From contig OZ176054.1 in NCBI GenBank assembly GCA_964247055.1, positions 13,471,746-13,535,745 of the forward strand: a DNA stretch of 64,000 nucleotides, given 5' to 3'. Both the position numbers and the translations under genes were made by a program. This document shows, piece after piece, positions 12,004 to 24,500 of the stretch (positions within the stretch are counted from its first letter, which is position 1; every line of letters begins with the position of its first letter). Below the pieces are notes generated by a model. The model was not told the DNA's origin, searched no databases, and saw only the letters and a list, made by a program, of their open reading frames with translations. Source of the DNA: Paragordius varius. Taxonomy: Eukaryota > Nematomorpha.

Positions 12004-12572
12004 TTGAAAAAAAATTTGCTATCGAGATATAATTGATATTGGTAAGAAAGAAAAAAATTGAACGTAATTTTCAATTTTTATTCATAAACTTTAAAAGTTT
12101 TCTCACGATTGAATCCAAATGCCACCAATCGGTATTGGCAAAGCGATTGAAATAGATAAAAAAATTTATTGAGCATAATATGTTATATTAAATCACACAC
12201 CTTTAAAATTACTGCTAAAAGATTAGACTAGAACCTTCTAATAATGTCTCTATACGATATAATAATGAGATAAAATAGATAAATCAATAAAGAAGTGAGT
12301 TCGCACTCGCATTGTTTTTAGTTAACCACCTATATATTTTAGATGTGCGCTATTTTTTAAAACGAGAAGATAATACGCGTTTTTAGACAAGATACTCTCA
12401 TGTATACCAGAACGCATAAGCTTTTTATTTTAAATTTAGATATCTATCAACAACACACACAAAACATTGCTATTGTTAAATAGTGTGATTTATTAGTTTT
12501 GTATCACATTTAGATTTATTATTTAATCCGTCTTTAGTTACGTATTAAAATATAGTTAAAATTATATAAACA

Positions 12573-12807
12573 GTCATGTATCCTTTATTTTATCAAAAAT
12601 TTATTTTTTTCTCGTTAAATGAGTATAAATATTTGGTAAAGAATGGAAAAAACAAGAGTATGGTATTAACAATATCATATTCATCAAAAAAGTATAAGAA
12701 TTACCATAGAGATAGAGCTCTTGTTTTTTCCATTCTTAACTAAATATTTATACCCATTTAACGAAAAAAAATAAATTTTTGATAAAATAAAGGATACATG
12801 ACTGTAA
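12573..12807. mobile_element. Palindromic MITE (ACAGTCATGTATCC ends)
   Basis: Two arms of about 88 bp, ending ACAGTCATGTATCC and its complement, flank a short centre at about 12662-12715. The arms share TTTATTTTATCAAAAATTTA and CTCTTGTTTTTTCCATTCTT. Only this copy was seen in the window. Confidence 0.75.
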
Positions 12808-13129
12808 TGGAAATATATAACATTATTTTCGAAAAATGATAACATAGATTTAAAACGCTTGAATAAAAATCATGCAGGCAGCAAATTGGGTAGTTGACCC
12901 TTGAAATGGATATTCCAAAGAATATATGTTTATACCAGGTGTAATCATAAGCAAATATCATTTTAACTACGAAAAGACGTTAGTTAAAAGTAGGGAAACG
13001 ATTAATTTGATACACATAACATTATATTAATTTGACATTAAACGACAAATACGCACAAGTTATGGCATACATTGTCATCAGGGGAAAAAACTGTAGAAAG
13101 TTATTGTTTGCTGGCCAGTACATTGGTGA

Positions 13130-13870
13130 GCATGTAACACATGGTAAACATAGCTTGGAAAAATTATAAATTGTGGTTTCGTGTGAATGAGTTTTGGGCG
13201 CTATGGAAGACAGTACAACTACAAAGATGATTAAGTCCAAGAATTTTTGGATAATCCCAAAACTCATTATTGGCAAAAATAACATCGATTACAAATATCA
13301 ATCATTAGACGTCTCCGAGAAATGGGATATGCCAATAAACTCAGTAAATGGGGCCAATACAATTTAAATGAACGTCAAATCAAAAATCGTAAAAACGTCA
13401 CAAGAAGTCATTAAATCGAATTGGGACGGGTGTTGAGAAAGTCCTTTATTATGTAAATCAAAAGGGGAAAAATCGTGGCATGCATGCCAAGTTCCACAAT
13501 AAAGCCAAATGGCTTCGACAAAACATTACACTTTCTGTTTGATGGGTCCAAAGCGGTATTAACAACTTTTGACCAAATTGTTTATAACCAACATGCTAAC
13601 AACTAACCATGCATTAATCAAAAAAAATCGGAAAAAGCTAGAAAACATGACAAAGTGGTTTGGCAAGATGACACTATGTCTCACACAGCAAACAATAAAA
13701 GTTACTTTAAAATCGATGTGAAATTTCCCACCGTTGAATATTTATAAAATGACCCCATCTATCAATACAACTATGCATGGGACACAGTCTCGTAGAACAG
13801 CATTTCAAATGACTTGAATGGTTGGCCGCAAAAGTCAATCAGTTTTTGCACGGGATTCATATATTAACCG
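13130..13870 (+). pseudogene. Mariner transposase fossil
   Basis: Translating several frames on the plus strand gives successive mariner-like pieces. These include a helix-turn-helix region with RRLREMGYANKLSKWG and NLNERQIKNR, and the catalytic region KARKHDKVVWQDDTMSHTAN, which corresponds to the family's HDNAPSHTA block. The segment has several frame changes and stops, and no clear terminal repeats were found. It is a decayed DNA transposon. Confidence 0.8.
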
Positions 13871-14324
13871 AGAGATAAGCAAAATCAACTTTTAATATCA
13901 GAATGTTATTAGCCTCTACTAGATTGTATCTTAATTCTGTGCCCCATATAGGGAATATTTTAAAAGAGTTATTTGAAAACGCGTCCTTTTGGCACAACTT
14001 AAGATAGATTATTGTGGGTGGATTTAAAATTATGTTTTTTGAATTAGAGAAAAATAACCCGTTGCCCATTGAAATAATAATTACAGGTTTTCGAAAATTA
14101 CTAACTACAATTTTATAATTTTAACACTGATGATCATATGATGATCCCAGAAATTTTGAGGCTTTACTATGTTGAGAGATTCATATAGATATACAAATTC
14201 AGGTGGACCTCCAATTATGGATAACTGGTTCAAGGCTTTGATTTATTGTAGGCTGATAGCATAATTTAGTAAGCTAAACCCAGTTTAATACAAATAACCA
14301 ATCACAATCGGCATAAAAAATAGC

Positions 14325-14420
14325 CAAGTTCAGTGATACTTAAACCGCGGTTCGTGGGCCGCATACGAGCCTAAAAGTGCCTTTTTATGGTCCTGTATAT
14401 CTGCAAATTTGTAAAAGAGT
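14325..14420. mobile_element. hAT-type terminal relic (CAGTGATACTTAAACCGCGG)
   Basis: The block CAGTGATACTTAAACCGCGG followed by GTGGGCCGCATACGAGCC resembles a widespread hAT terminal motif (CAGYGATACTCAACC...GGGCCGCATGCGGCC). A related block lies at 27048-27115. No second terminus was identified. Confidence 0.5.
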
Positions 14421-15007
14421 CATAAAATTCTCATCGGTTTTATGGCTGAGAAAGATTGGTCCTTTAAATTTTATGGTCAGTACCACTGGCTAAATCTATA
14501 AGTGACTTCAAATGTCCCCTACGTGGTAAATTGCCTCAAATTACGATATTTAAGGGCCCATTTCCAAATGGGATGGAAGCAGTTGTGACGATCGATATAA
14601 TCAGAATTTATGCTACTACCTCTGTGCATTATCGTATTGGTTACAAATAACGCTTTATAAACCTAGAGATATCGTTTTTTAAAAATAATTAATGCTTAAC
14701 TTAGGACAGGATCATTGATACGTACATAAATAACTGGGATATTTTCTGAAAATATAGTTAACTTTTTAAAATTATTATAAAAGATCTGGGCTAAAGACAG
14801 AAATTAATAAAAGCGCTTGTTATGCATATGGACGCATTATTCGCAAACAAAAATTAAATTCCATAGTCATTTCGAAAAATCGCTAATAACATAAAATTAA
14901 AAATTATAGCACAACAATATGTTTTGATTGAAAACAGTATATAAATGGCCTTTTTATATTTAAATATATAATTTCTAAATAATTGCTTTAGTTTAGTAAA
15001 TTACTTA

Positions 15008-15286
15008 CAGTAAAAACTGAAATTATACGGACAAAAGGTAAGACAAATATTTTTCAAAAGATAACCATACTTTTTTGAACCTTTATTTTCTCATACAAAT
15101 TATATAATTACAATTGTAAAATATATAATTGTTTTTTTACCAATATACATATCAATTTCCTACTTTGCGATTTCAAACAATGACTATTATTTAAATAATT
15201 CAATATTTAAAAAGCATGGTTTACCTTATAGAAAAAAATATTTGTCCTTATATTTTTACGTATAATTTTAATTTTAATTTTTACTG
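15008..15286. mobile_element. MITE-1 copy, complete
   Basis: It starts CAGTAAAAACTGAAATTATA and ends TTTTTACTG, with TA on the right. It lies just past the 3' end of the FGGY gene. Confidence 0.85.
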
Positions 15287-15396
15287 TAATTATAATATGT
15301 GGATAGATAGAGAAATAAATCGAAAATTCATCCATATATTTTATTTCCATTGTTCACATTAAACCATCTGCATTCTTACCTTTAAAACAAAATTAT

Positions 15397-18300
15397 CTAC
15401 TGAGATATTTCATTCATAATGTTTCGATATTTCAATTGTGTTCGATGCATATCAAGAAAAATCTCATATTTTGCCGCATAAAAAGCAGTTAGATGGGAAT
15501 AAGGTCGTAAAATTTGGCCATCACATTTCATTCGGTCCATCATATCCTATCAATTAAAAAAAAAAACTTAAAATTTAAATTAAAAAATTTCAAATAAAAT
15601 TTTAAATTTATCCAAAAAACTTGTTCTTACAAAAACTTTGAGTGGACTGGATTGTGGCAAACAATTTTTTTCGTAAGTATAGGCACCCATTAAAGCAATA
15701 CCCAGCATTACACAATGCTCTTGATTGGCGGGTAGTATGACAATTTTACCTTTAAAATGTGACAAGTTTATGGTTAAATTACAATAAAAACTGAAATTAT
15801 ATGGACAAAATGTAAAAATATAAAGGCAAATATTTTTTCTAAAAGACAACCAACTATTTATATTTTAAATTTTATTTCAATATAACTCATTGTTTTAAAT
15901 GGCAGTGAAACAGAGATAAATATTACTAACACAATCAATTCTATTAACAATTGTAACTAAATAGCTTATATGAAAAAAATTAAAGTATAAAAAAGTATGG
16001 TTGTCGTTTAGATAAAAATAATTGCCTTTATTTTTTCATGTTTTGTCCGTATAATTTCAATTTTTACTGTATAAAAATAGTGTATATAGCAAACTTCTTT
16101 TAGTGTAGTATACGCGATATCACAAAAATGTAAAAAATTTATTTATCAATAAGGATAATTTCAAACAAAAAAAGTTAAAATATGCCCACAAAAAAGTTTC
16201 TCAAAAAATATTTGACTGTTAAAAGAAATTACCAGTAACATCGGCAACTATTTGAGCAAACAAAGTATTATGACATAATCCACCGCCAATATGGATCACA
16301 TCAATCTTATATCCACCTTCCGTAATAAGTTTGCTTATTATGAGCCTAATATATTTTTTATAAATAAAAGGAAAAGATTTTTATAGAATATACAGTAAAA
16401 ATTATAGAGACAAAACGTAAAGACGAATATTTTTTATCAAAAGACAACCAAACTTTTTTAACCTTAATTTTTACTATGTAAATTATTTAACTAGAATTGT
16501 AAATATATAAATGATTGTGTTACCAATTTACATATTTATTTTAATACTTTGCAATAAAACAATGAGTTTACAAAAAAATCACAAGTTTAAAAAAGTATTG
16601 TGGTGGTCTTTTGAAAATAAACTTTGTGTCTTTATGTTTAACATTGGTTATAATTATTTTTTTTCTTAATATATGTTAGAAATAATTCAAAATTAATATA
16701 TATATGGATATAAATTAATACCTAACACCCATAGCTAAAGCTTGCATAAGTGCAATGTATAAGGCAACCATAGAACTTGTAGTCAAGACATCCATTCCAA
16801 TAATCTAAAGAAAATGTTAAATTCTCTTTTCTTGGGTAAAAATTTAAATCTGTTAATACCTATTAAAATGATTATATTATAATATAATCAATTGGTTTTC
16901 TTTATGACCTTCGGACTCCAAATTAGGCATTTATATAAATTAGTCGCTTAGATTTTCGAAAATATTATTTACCATTTACAATTCAAATTCGCCCTTAAAA
17001 AATTCAAAACCCTAAAATAAAAGATTAAATATTTCTTATATTTTTTTTATACTTTTAAAAAATGAAATTTTGTTTAAAATATAAATAATACTGAAAAAAT
17101 GATAAACTATGCCATAAAGATATATTTCATATTAATAACACTAGTCGACAAATTTGGACATTTTTAAACACCACCACTCAAACTTTTTAAATTATGACTA
17201 ATTTCAGTGTTTTAAAACCGAATTTGAAAAAAAAATTGATCCCGCCAATCAGAATTTTGAAATTTTATAGGTTTTTCAATTTTTCAAAAACAAGTGAAAA
17301 TCGAGAGATAATTAAATATAACTTATAATAAAATGTTATTATATTATAAACTTAATATCATTTAATAAAGCGTTTTAAACTCTATCTTTTGAATATAAAT
17401 ATGTCATTTAAATATCAGAGAGAAAAAAATAGTACGGACTTAAACGTCAAAATTTAGTCTTTTTCTTTCAAGTGAATTTTTAATACGTATAAAAATTTTT
17501 TAAAAAAAACTAAAAAAGGCATTCTATGGTTTAAACCTTCGGCTTTTAGATAGGCTATATTTTTTTTGTTAGTTTTCGTCCTTTAGAGTACTTATTAGGC
17601 TTTTTTTCTTGAGTTGGTTCTTACAAAAAATCCTTTATTTATACCTAGTGGATATGCTTTATTTTTTAAAATTATTGGTTGTTTTGTATTTTTAATTTCA
17701 GATGGATGTTGTGTAACCACTTTTAGTAGAATTTACTATTATGGGATTGGACCATTTGTATTTACGTAATCTTTTTATTCAATTTAATTGTAGAATTTAT
17801 CTAACTTTATTCTGTGAATTGGTTAATTTGACATGTCAATTTGCCTGGATTTTGCTTGCAAGTCTCTCTTATCGGGCTTTACGATTACTTATTGTTATCT
17901 TTGCCATATCTGGCATAATTGGATCGCTTGGGGGATATGCAGAGCTTGTGCAGCCGCCCGGATCTATCACACTATACTAAGCCCTTTTAATTTTTAATAC
18001 TTTGGCTCTTAGCATGTTTAGTATCTTATTTAATGCCTAGAATTTGTTATCCATGCATGAAAAATTACTTGTATCGACTTGCTTGTTTGAATATTTAAAC
18101 ATATGTACACGAGGAATGATTGCTATTTTTGAATTAAATACAAATTTAAAAATTAAATTTTGGAAAAATCCTATTGGTGGCCTCAATTTTCTTTTTTGTT
18201 TTGGCCTTTCCATGCCATTAGGTATCAGAAAATGCAAAAATAATGGGGTGGTGCAAAACCTTGTTGAGCAGTGTAATATTTCGGAAACATAATATATTTT

Positions 18301-21300
18301 TAGGGTGATTTTGAATTGTTCAAGATTGAATTTGAATTGCGAAGGCGAGTTTGAACTGTAAATGGTATATATGATTAAAAAATGTTCTACTTTAGCTAAT
18401 CTTTCGATTTTTTTGTGGTTTTAGCTTGTTTGATAAAAATAAGTCCAGTTTAATTTATTCCGTAGCTCATAAAAATAATGTTTTTAGGTTTGTGAAACAA
18501 ATACATTTTCGCACGTATTTAATGAATTAACTGCCCTTTGCGGTTGAAACGCCAAGTCAACACTAAGGACAGCACTTTTCTTTAGCCATATATAGAGGTA
18601 TGAAATCGTTTTTATTTCACAGAATTGTTTATTTTTGACAATTCTTAAGCGATTCCTTGGCTAGAATGACATAAAATTCAAACAGCTGTTCTAAACCACC
18701 AAAATGATATTGGCTATAAAAGTATTTTAAATTATAAAAACATGGATGGACGAGACTGACCTCAATTGTAAAAAAACATGATAAATGAGATCTAAAACAG
18801 AAATAGAGTTTTTTACAATGTGTGTGCAATAAAGGTTTAAAATTTCCGGGATATCATTCAAAAAACATAGAAAAAGATGATAAAAATCCATTTCATATAA
18901 AAGGATTTGAATTTACTTTATTTTAAATGAGGGTTATAAAACATAACTAAATTTTTACCATTCCCCGAAGGTCAGGATCAGAAAAGGGTGATCGATTTCC
19001 AGTAAAATCTGGCCAGATATGAATGTGACGAGTCACATCTACAATTGTCTGGCTGTTTGTGGAATCAAAAAGCAAAGGTCCGATATTAGAACAATCTAGA
19101 ACAATATATGTATATTAATGTTGGTTGGGCTATTGGGAATACACTCGCGTATGATATAAAACGAATGTTCTCCATGATTAAATAAAATTTAATGTTGTAA
19201 GGAGTAGGAAAAAAATGTAATTTCAGCCATTAGTACTTTTTTACACATATGCTACTGTGTTGCCAATTTTACTAGTAATATATTATCCGTTTTTTACAAA
19301 AGTGAAAAATTATTTACATTTAAGTTCATAAACAGCGCAAAACTTAATTATATAATGAAAACTAAAGTGTTAAAGCTTAAAATATTTTAAACCAATAGAG
19401 GTTTGGTTAGGTAGAAATTGTTTGATAATCGATTTTAATATTAAAATTCTCTCCGTTTTTCAAAAGTGAAACTTATTCGCATACAAGTTCATAAACAGCG
19501 CAAAACCTAATTATATAATGAAAAGTAAAGTGTTAAAGCTTAAAATATTTTAAACCGATAGAGGTTTGATGAGGTAGAAATTGTTTGATAATCAATTTCT
19601 CTATCCGAGAATGGTAATTTTCCATGTTATGATTCGTGCTAACTAATTCAGAATTAGGATTAATAGATTGATTCGTATATTTATCATCATCAACATTCCC
19701 ACAAGAAGGAGTCATTGAAAGAAATTGTTTGAAAAGAACATCAAAACTTTTTCCAGCAAAAGTTTGGCCTCCTTCGTGCGTGTAAAAACCCGTAAAAATA
19801 GCTGAGTAATATGGACCTACACCAAAAGTAAATATAAACATTTTTATAAAAGGAGTTTTTAGCCTATTCGAATATATAAAATATATCCATTTGTATTAAA
19901 TACTTTTTAAACTACTTTAATATATCGCATTGACTGGTCATTTAAACGAATTTTTTTGTAAGTTAATATGATATGATATGATATTACTATACCTACAACA
20001 AAAATCAAATTTATCTTTATAAGTCTTCCACTTAAAATTAACAGTAAAAACTAAAATTATACGGACAAAACGTAAAAATATAAAGACAAATATTTTTTTC
20101 TAAAAGACAACCATACTTTATAAATCTAGAATCATATCAATATAAAAATTGTTTAAAATGGCAAAGTGTGAAATGGAGATATATAGTCTTAAAACAATCA
20201 ATTCTTTATTTTACAATTATAACTAAATGGTTTATAAGAGAAAAATTAATGTTTTATAAGTATGGCTCTCTTTTAGAAAAAAATATTTGTCTTCATATTT
20301 TCACGTTTTGTCCGTATAATTTCAATTTTTACCTATTAACTTATCCAATATAACAACATCATAAATATTTTCACAAAAATTAACCCCCCTCATATATGAT
20401 ATAATGATTAAACCACATAATATTGCGTAAAGGATGTAAAAACCGACTGACCCCATATGCCTTCAACAAATGCAGCATTTTGTTGAGATATTAACAAACA
20501 ATTCGAAGTTCCAGTCATAAGAACCAAAGTATGTGGTATCCTTGAATCTGAATGAATTAAACAAAAAAGCAAACTGTTTCGTTAAAAATGTCTCTTCTAT
20601 GGCAAACAAAGCATATAATTTGATTAAAATAATAATTGAATTAATAAAGGGCGCTCATAGTTTTTCGGTTTTCTATAAATTGAGTTATTACTACAGTATA
20701 GATATGTTAAACTTATTTGTTGATGATATAATTAACTTATGGTTTCCAATTCAAATTCACACTTAAACAATTCAAACAACACCCTAAATATAAACTATGT
20801 GTTTTCGGGTTAAAACTCATTATTATTATGAAATATATCTTTATGGCATAATTTGTTATTTTTTCAATATTATATTAATTTTAAACAACATTTTATTTTT
20901 TTAAGAAATACAAGAATAATATAGGTAATTTTTAATCCTAAAAACTACATAGTTTATTTAGGGTGAATTTGAATTGTTCAAGGGTGAATTTGAAGTGTAA
21001 ATGGTATATATAATTATTAATCAACGAACAATACAATCAAGAAATCTAAAAAATACCAAAAAATTACGTTTTTTTCTATTCAATTTTACGAAAATGTATT
21101 CATATATTTTACCAATACTCGCTTTAGAATCCACTGCGGTATCTTTAGAATTTCGTGAACAAATATTTGAAGTAAGTAATCCAATAGATCCAGCATGTGC
21201 ATCTATCATAGAAGGACCAACTATCAAAGCATTTTGCATTAATGCATTCGAAAGCAATATTTCATATTCATTTTCATTTCTAATTCAAAAGTAATGTGCT

Positions 21301-21517
21301 TATACTGTATATAATAAATGTGATAATATTCTTATATTCTAAAAATGCTAAAATTACAGTAAAAATGAAATTATACGGACAAAACAGGTAAAAATATAAA
21401 GACAAATATATTTGATTCTAAATGACAATAAAACTTTTTAAATCTTGATTTATACGATTACAAATAATTGTTTGAAACTGCAAGTATGAAATAGAGATGT
21501 ATATCGTAATAAGATTA

Positions 21518-21562
<45 letters not shown>

Positions 21563-24500
21563 CTTTAATTACACTGGACAACAAATTTTTATGCCAATCG
21601 AGTTTTTTGCATTTTCTGATATTTAGTATCATTTTAACAGTAAATCTGAAATGAAAATTATAACTCGTTGGAAGAATTTGTATAATTTGATTTTTTAGAT
21701 TATGCGCCCTCTTTAAATTTTACTAAAAAATGTTTTTCTTTGAAAATATACAAGAAATGCCCATTTGTAATATATCATTCGAAAGAGTATTAAAAAATCT
21801 ATAAAATGCATACTAATATGTATTACATCGACAGTTAATATTGGAGAGCGACAAACACGCGAAGCGAGAGCATTTTTTTTAATTATTATATTTTTAAAAC
21901 TAATGGATGAAAATAGCTCACACTTTGTTTAGATGGTGATGAATGTCCAAAAAAGATAACACAAGAAAGTTTTTTTGATTAAAACATTTTTTTATTGCTT
22001 TTATATCACTCAAAACAGCTATTTTTAAGTTTTTTGTTTTTTGAAAATTACCATCTCATCAATATTAATTTATTTTCTTTGCGAGGCTACTAATTTCAAA
22101 ATTGTAAGGATGAAAATAAAGTTTAAGGTATTTTTGATCTTTTATAGCATGTAATTAATTTACAGTTATAACTATGCATTTTAGTATCCACTAGGTAAAA
22201 TAATTATGATATTAATAATTTTTATTAAAAAAGCAAACCAAAAGCTTTTTCAAACATTTTTAAATTAAATACTAATATAACCCTTATAATTATATTAAAA
22301 TAATATATATGATTTTCAAATTAGTTTGTCTGTGAAAATTCTTGACTTATTTAAGGATTGAAAATTTCGACCATTTAAATCCAAATAACTTTTACATCCG
22401 ATTGATTTAAATGATTAACTACCATTTAAAAGATGCAGTTTTTTGCGCTCTTTCGAATGATATAAAATACATGGCTTCATATCTAAAACTTTAAAGTTTC
22501 GAAATTTCGAGTTTAATGTTAAATCGGGGCCAAAAATTATCGATAAACTCTTATATAAAAAAATTCTTGCATGCTAGACCAATTTTCTTTTCAGATATAC
22601 TAATTATGTACTTTAATGAAATAAATTTTAAATTTACAAGAATGGCAGTTAAAAAAAGTTAAAATTTGTTGTCTAGTGTTATTTATTTATAAGGGAAATA
22701 AGGTCAAAAAGTATGTTTGTCTTCTTTTAAAAAAATATTTGTCTTTATATTTTTACTCTAATATTTATCTGGAAAAGGATAAATAGAGGGAGCCTTAAAA
22801 AAATAAAAAGTATTCTAATGTGTGTGTTTTCATACGTAAAAGTTAAAGGTCCCTCAACCCCATCTAAGAAATAAGGTTTTTGCCCAAAATGTAAGGCATT
22901 CCTTTCTGATAATTCAGGCAATCCTATAAAAATATCAACCATTGTTCATAAAATGATATTATAGTAAAAATTATGCGGGCAAATTGTAAAAACATAAAGA
23001 CAAATATTTTTTTTCTAAAAAAACACTTTTTTACCTCAATTTTTTAATATAACTCATTGATTGCAATTTATAAAATTGATATGTATATTGGTGACACAAT
23101 CAATTCTATATATAACAATAGTAATTAAATAGCTTATATGGAAAAAATTAAGGTTTGAAAAAGTATGGTTGTCTTCTTTTAAAAAAATATTTGTCTTTAT
23201 ATTTTTACTCTAATATTTATCTGGAAAAGGATAAATAGAGGGAGCCTTAAAAAAATAAAAAGTATTCTAATGTGTGTGTTTTCATACGTAAAAGTTAAAG
23301 GTCCCTCAACCCCATCTAAGAAATAAGGTTTTTGCCCAAAATTTAAACCATGATTTTCGCCATCATTCCTTTTTGAAAATTCCGGCAATCCTATAAAAAA
23401 ATCAACCATTGTTTAAAAAATGATATTACAGTAAAAATTATGCGGGCAACATGTAAAAACATAAAGACAAATATTTTTTTTCTAAAAAAAAATTATACTT
23501 TTTTTAACTCATTTTTTTAAAATACTCATTGTTTCAAATTGCAATTTGTAAAATTAATATGTATATTGGGGACACAATCAATTCTATTTATATACGTAAT
23601 TAAATAGCTTATATAAAAAAATTTAATGTTTAAAAAGTATGGTTGTCTTTTAGAAAAAAATTTTTGCCTTTTTACTTTAACGTTCTGTCCGTATAATTTA
23701 AATTTTTACTGCAAGATAATAAATTAACCATAAATACCAATTTTGGTGTAAAATTCGCCTGGCCATTCACCCAGCAGTGCTATATTTCCCAGAAATATAT
23801 TTTAGTTTAAAATTGTCCTTTATTTCAATATAAAATACTTATCAAATGATAGAAAAATGATATAAAATTATACTATTTTTCGTGGTTTGAATGAATTGAT
23901 AATTCCACTTGCAAACGGAAGTACAAACGGATCTATTATAGGGCATAAACATAAGTTTATAAGTTTTTTAAGAAGACTATATTAATTATTATATATTATA
24001 TAGGTAATAAGGTCTCTTTCGCCACTAGAAAATCCATTGATTGTGAAATATATACACCATTTACAGTTCAAATTCACCCTTGAACAATTCGAATTCATCC
24101 TTGAACAATTCAAATTCACCCTAAAAATAAATTATGTGTTTACGAACTAATATAACTCATTATTAATATAAAATATATCTTTATCGCATAATTTATTATT
24201 TTTTCAATATTATTTTAATTTAAAACAAAATTATATTTTTTATAAATATACTAAAATATAGGTAATTTTAATTCTTAAAATATAGGTAATTTTAAATCTT
24301 AAAAAACATGTTATTTTATTTATTTGAGGGTGAATTTGAATTGTTCGAGGGTGAGTATGAATTGTTCAAGAGTGAATTTGAATTGTTTAAGGGTGAATTT
24401 GAATTGTAAATGGTATATATAGGTTAGAATAATGAATTCCTTTTATTTACAGTAAAATTGAAATTATATGGAGAAAACCTAAAAGTATAACAAAAATATT

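Larger units (their letters stand above)
12004..15396. other. Intergenic, transposon remnants
   Basis: This is the gap between the small membrane protein gene and the 3' end of the FGGY kinase gene. It holds a palindromic MITE, a mariner fossil, a hAT-type terminal relic and one MITE-1 copy, all listed separately. Nothing else coding is visible. Confidence 0.5.

Noticed and set aside
17741-17980. A 79-codon hydrophobic frame conserved in the two TIR-3 subfamily b copies (also 56355-56606)
   Set aside because: Of the few differences between copies, most change the amino acid, which fits neutral drift of a shared repeat rather than a selected protein.
18629-18829. A minus-strand frame inside the FGGY gene considered as an extra exon
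   Set aside because: Exons 9 and 10 join in phase without it and their joined product (RGM|IIGMDVL) matches the family, leaving no place for it.
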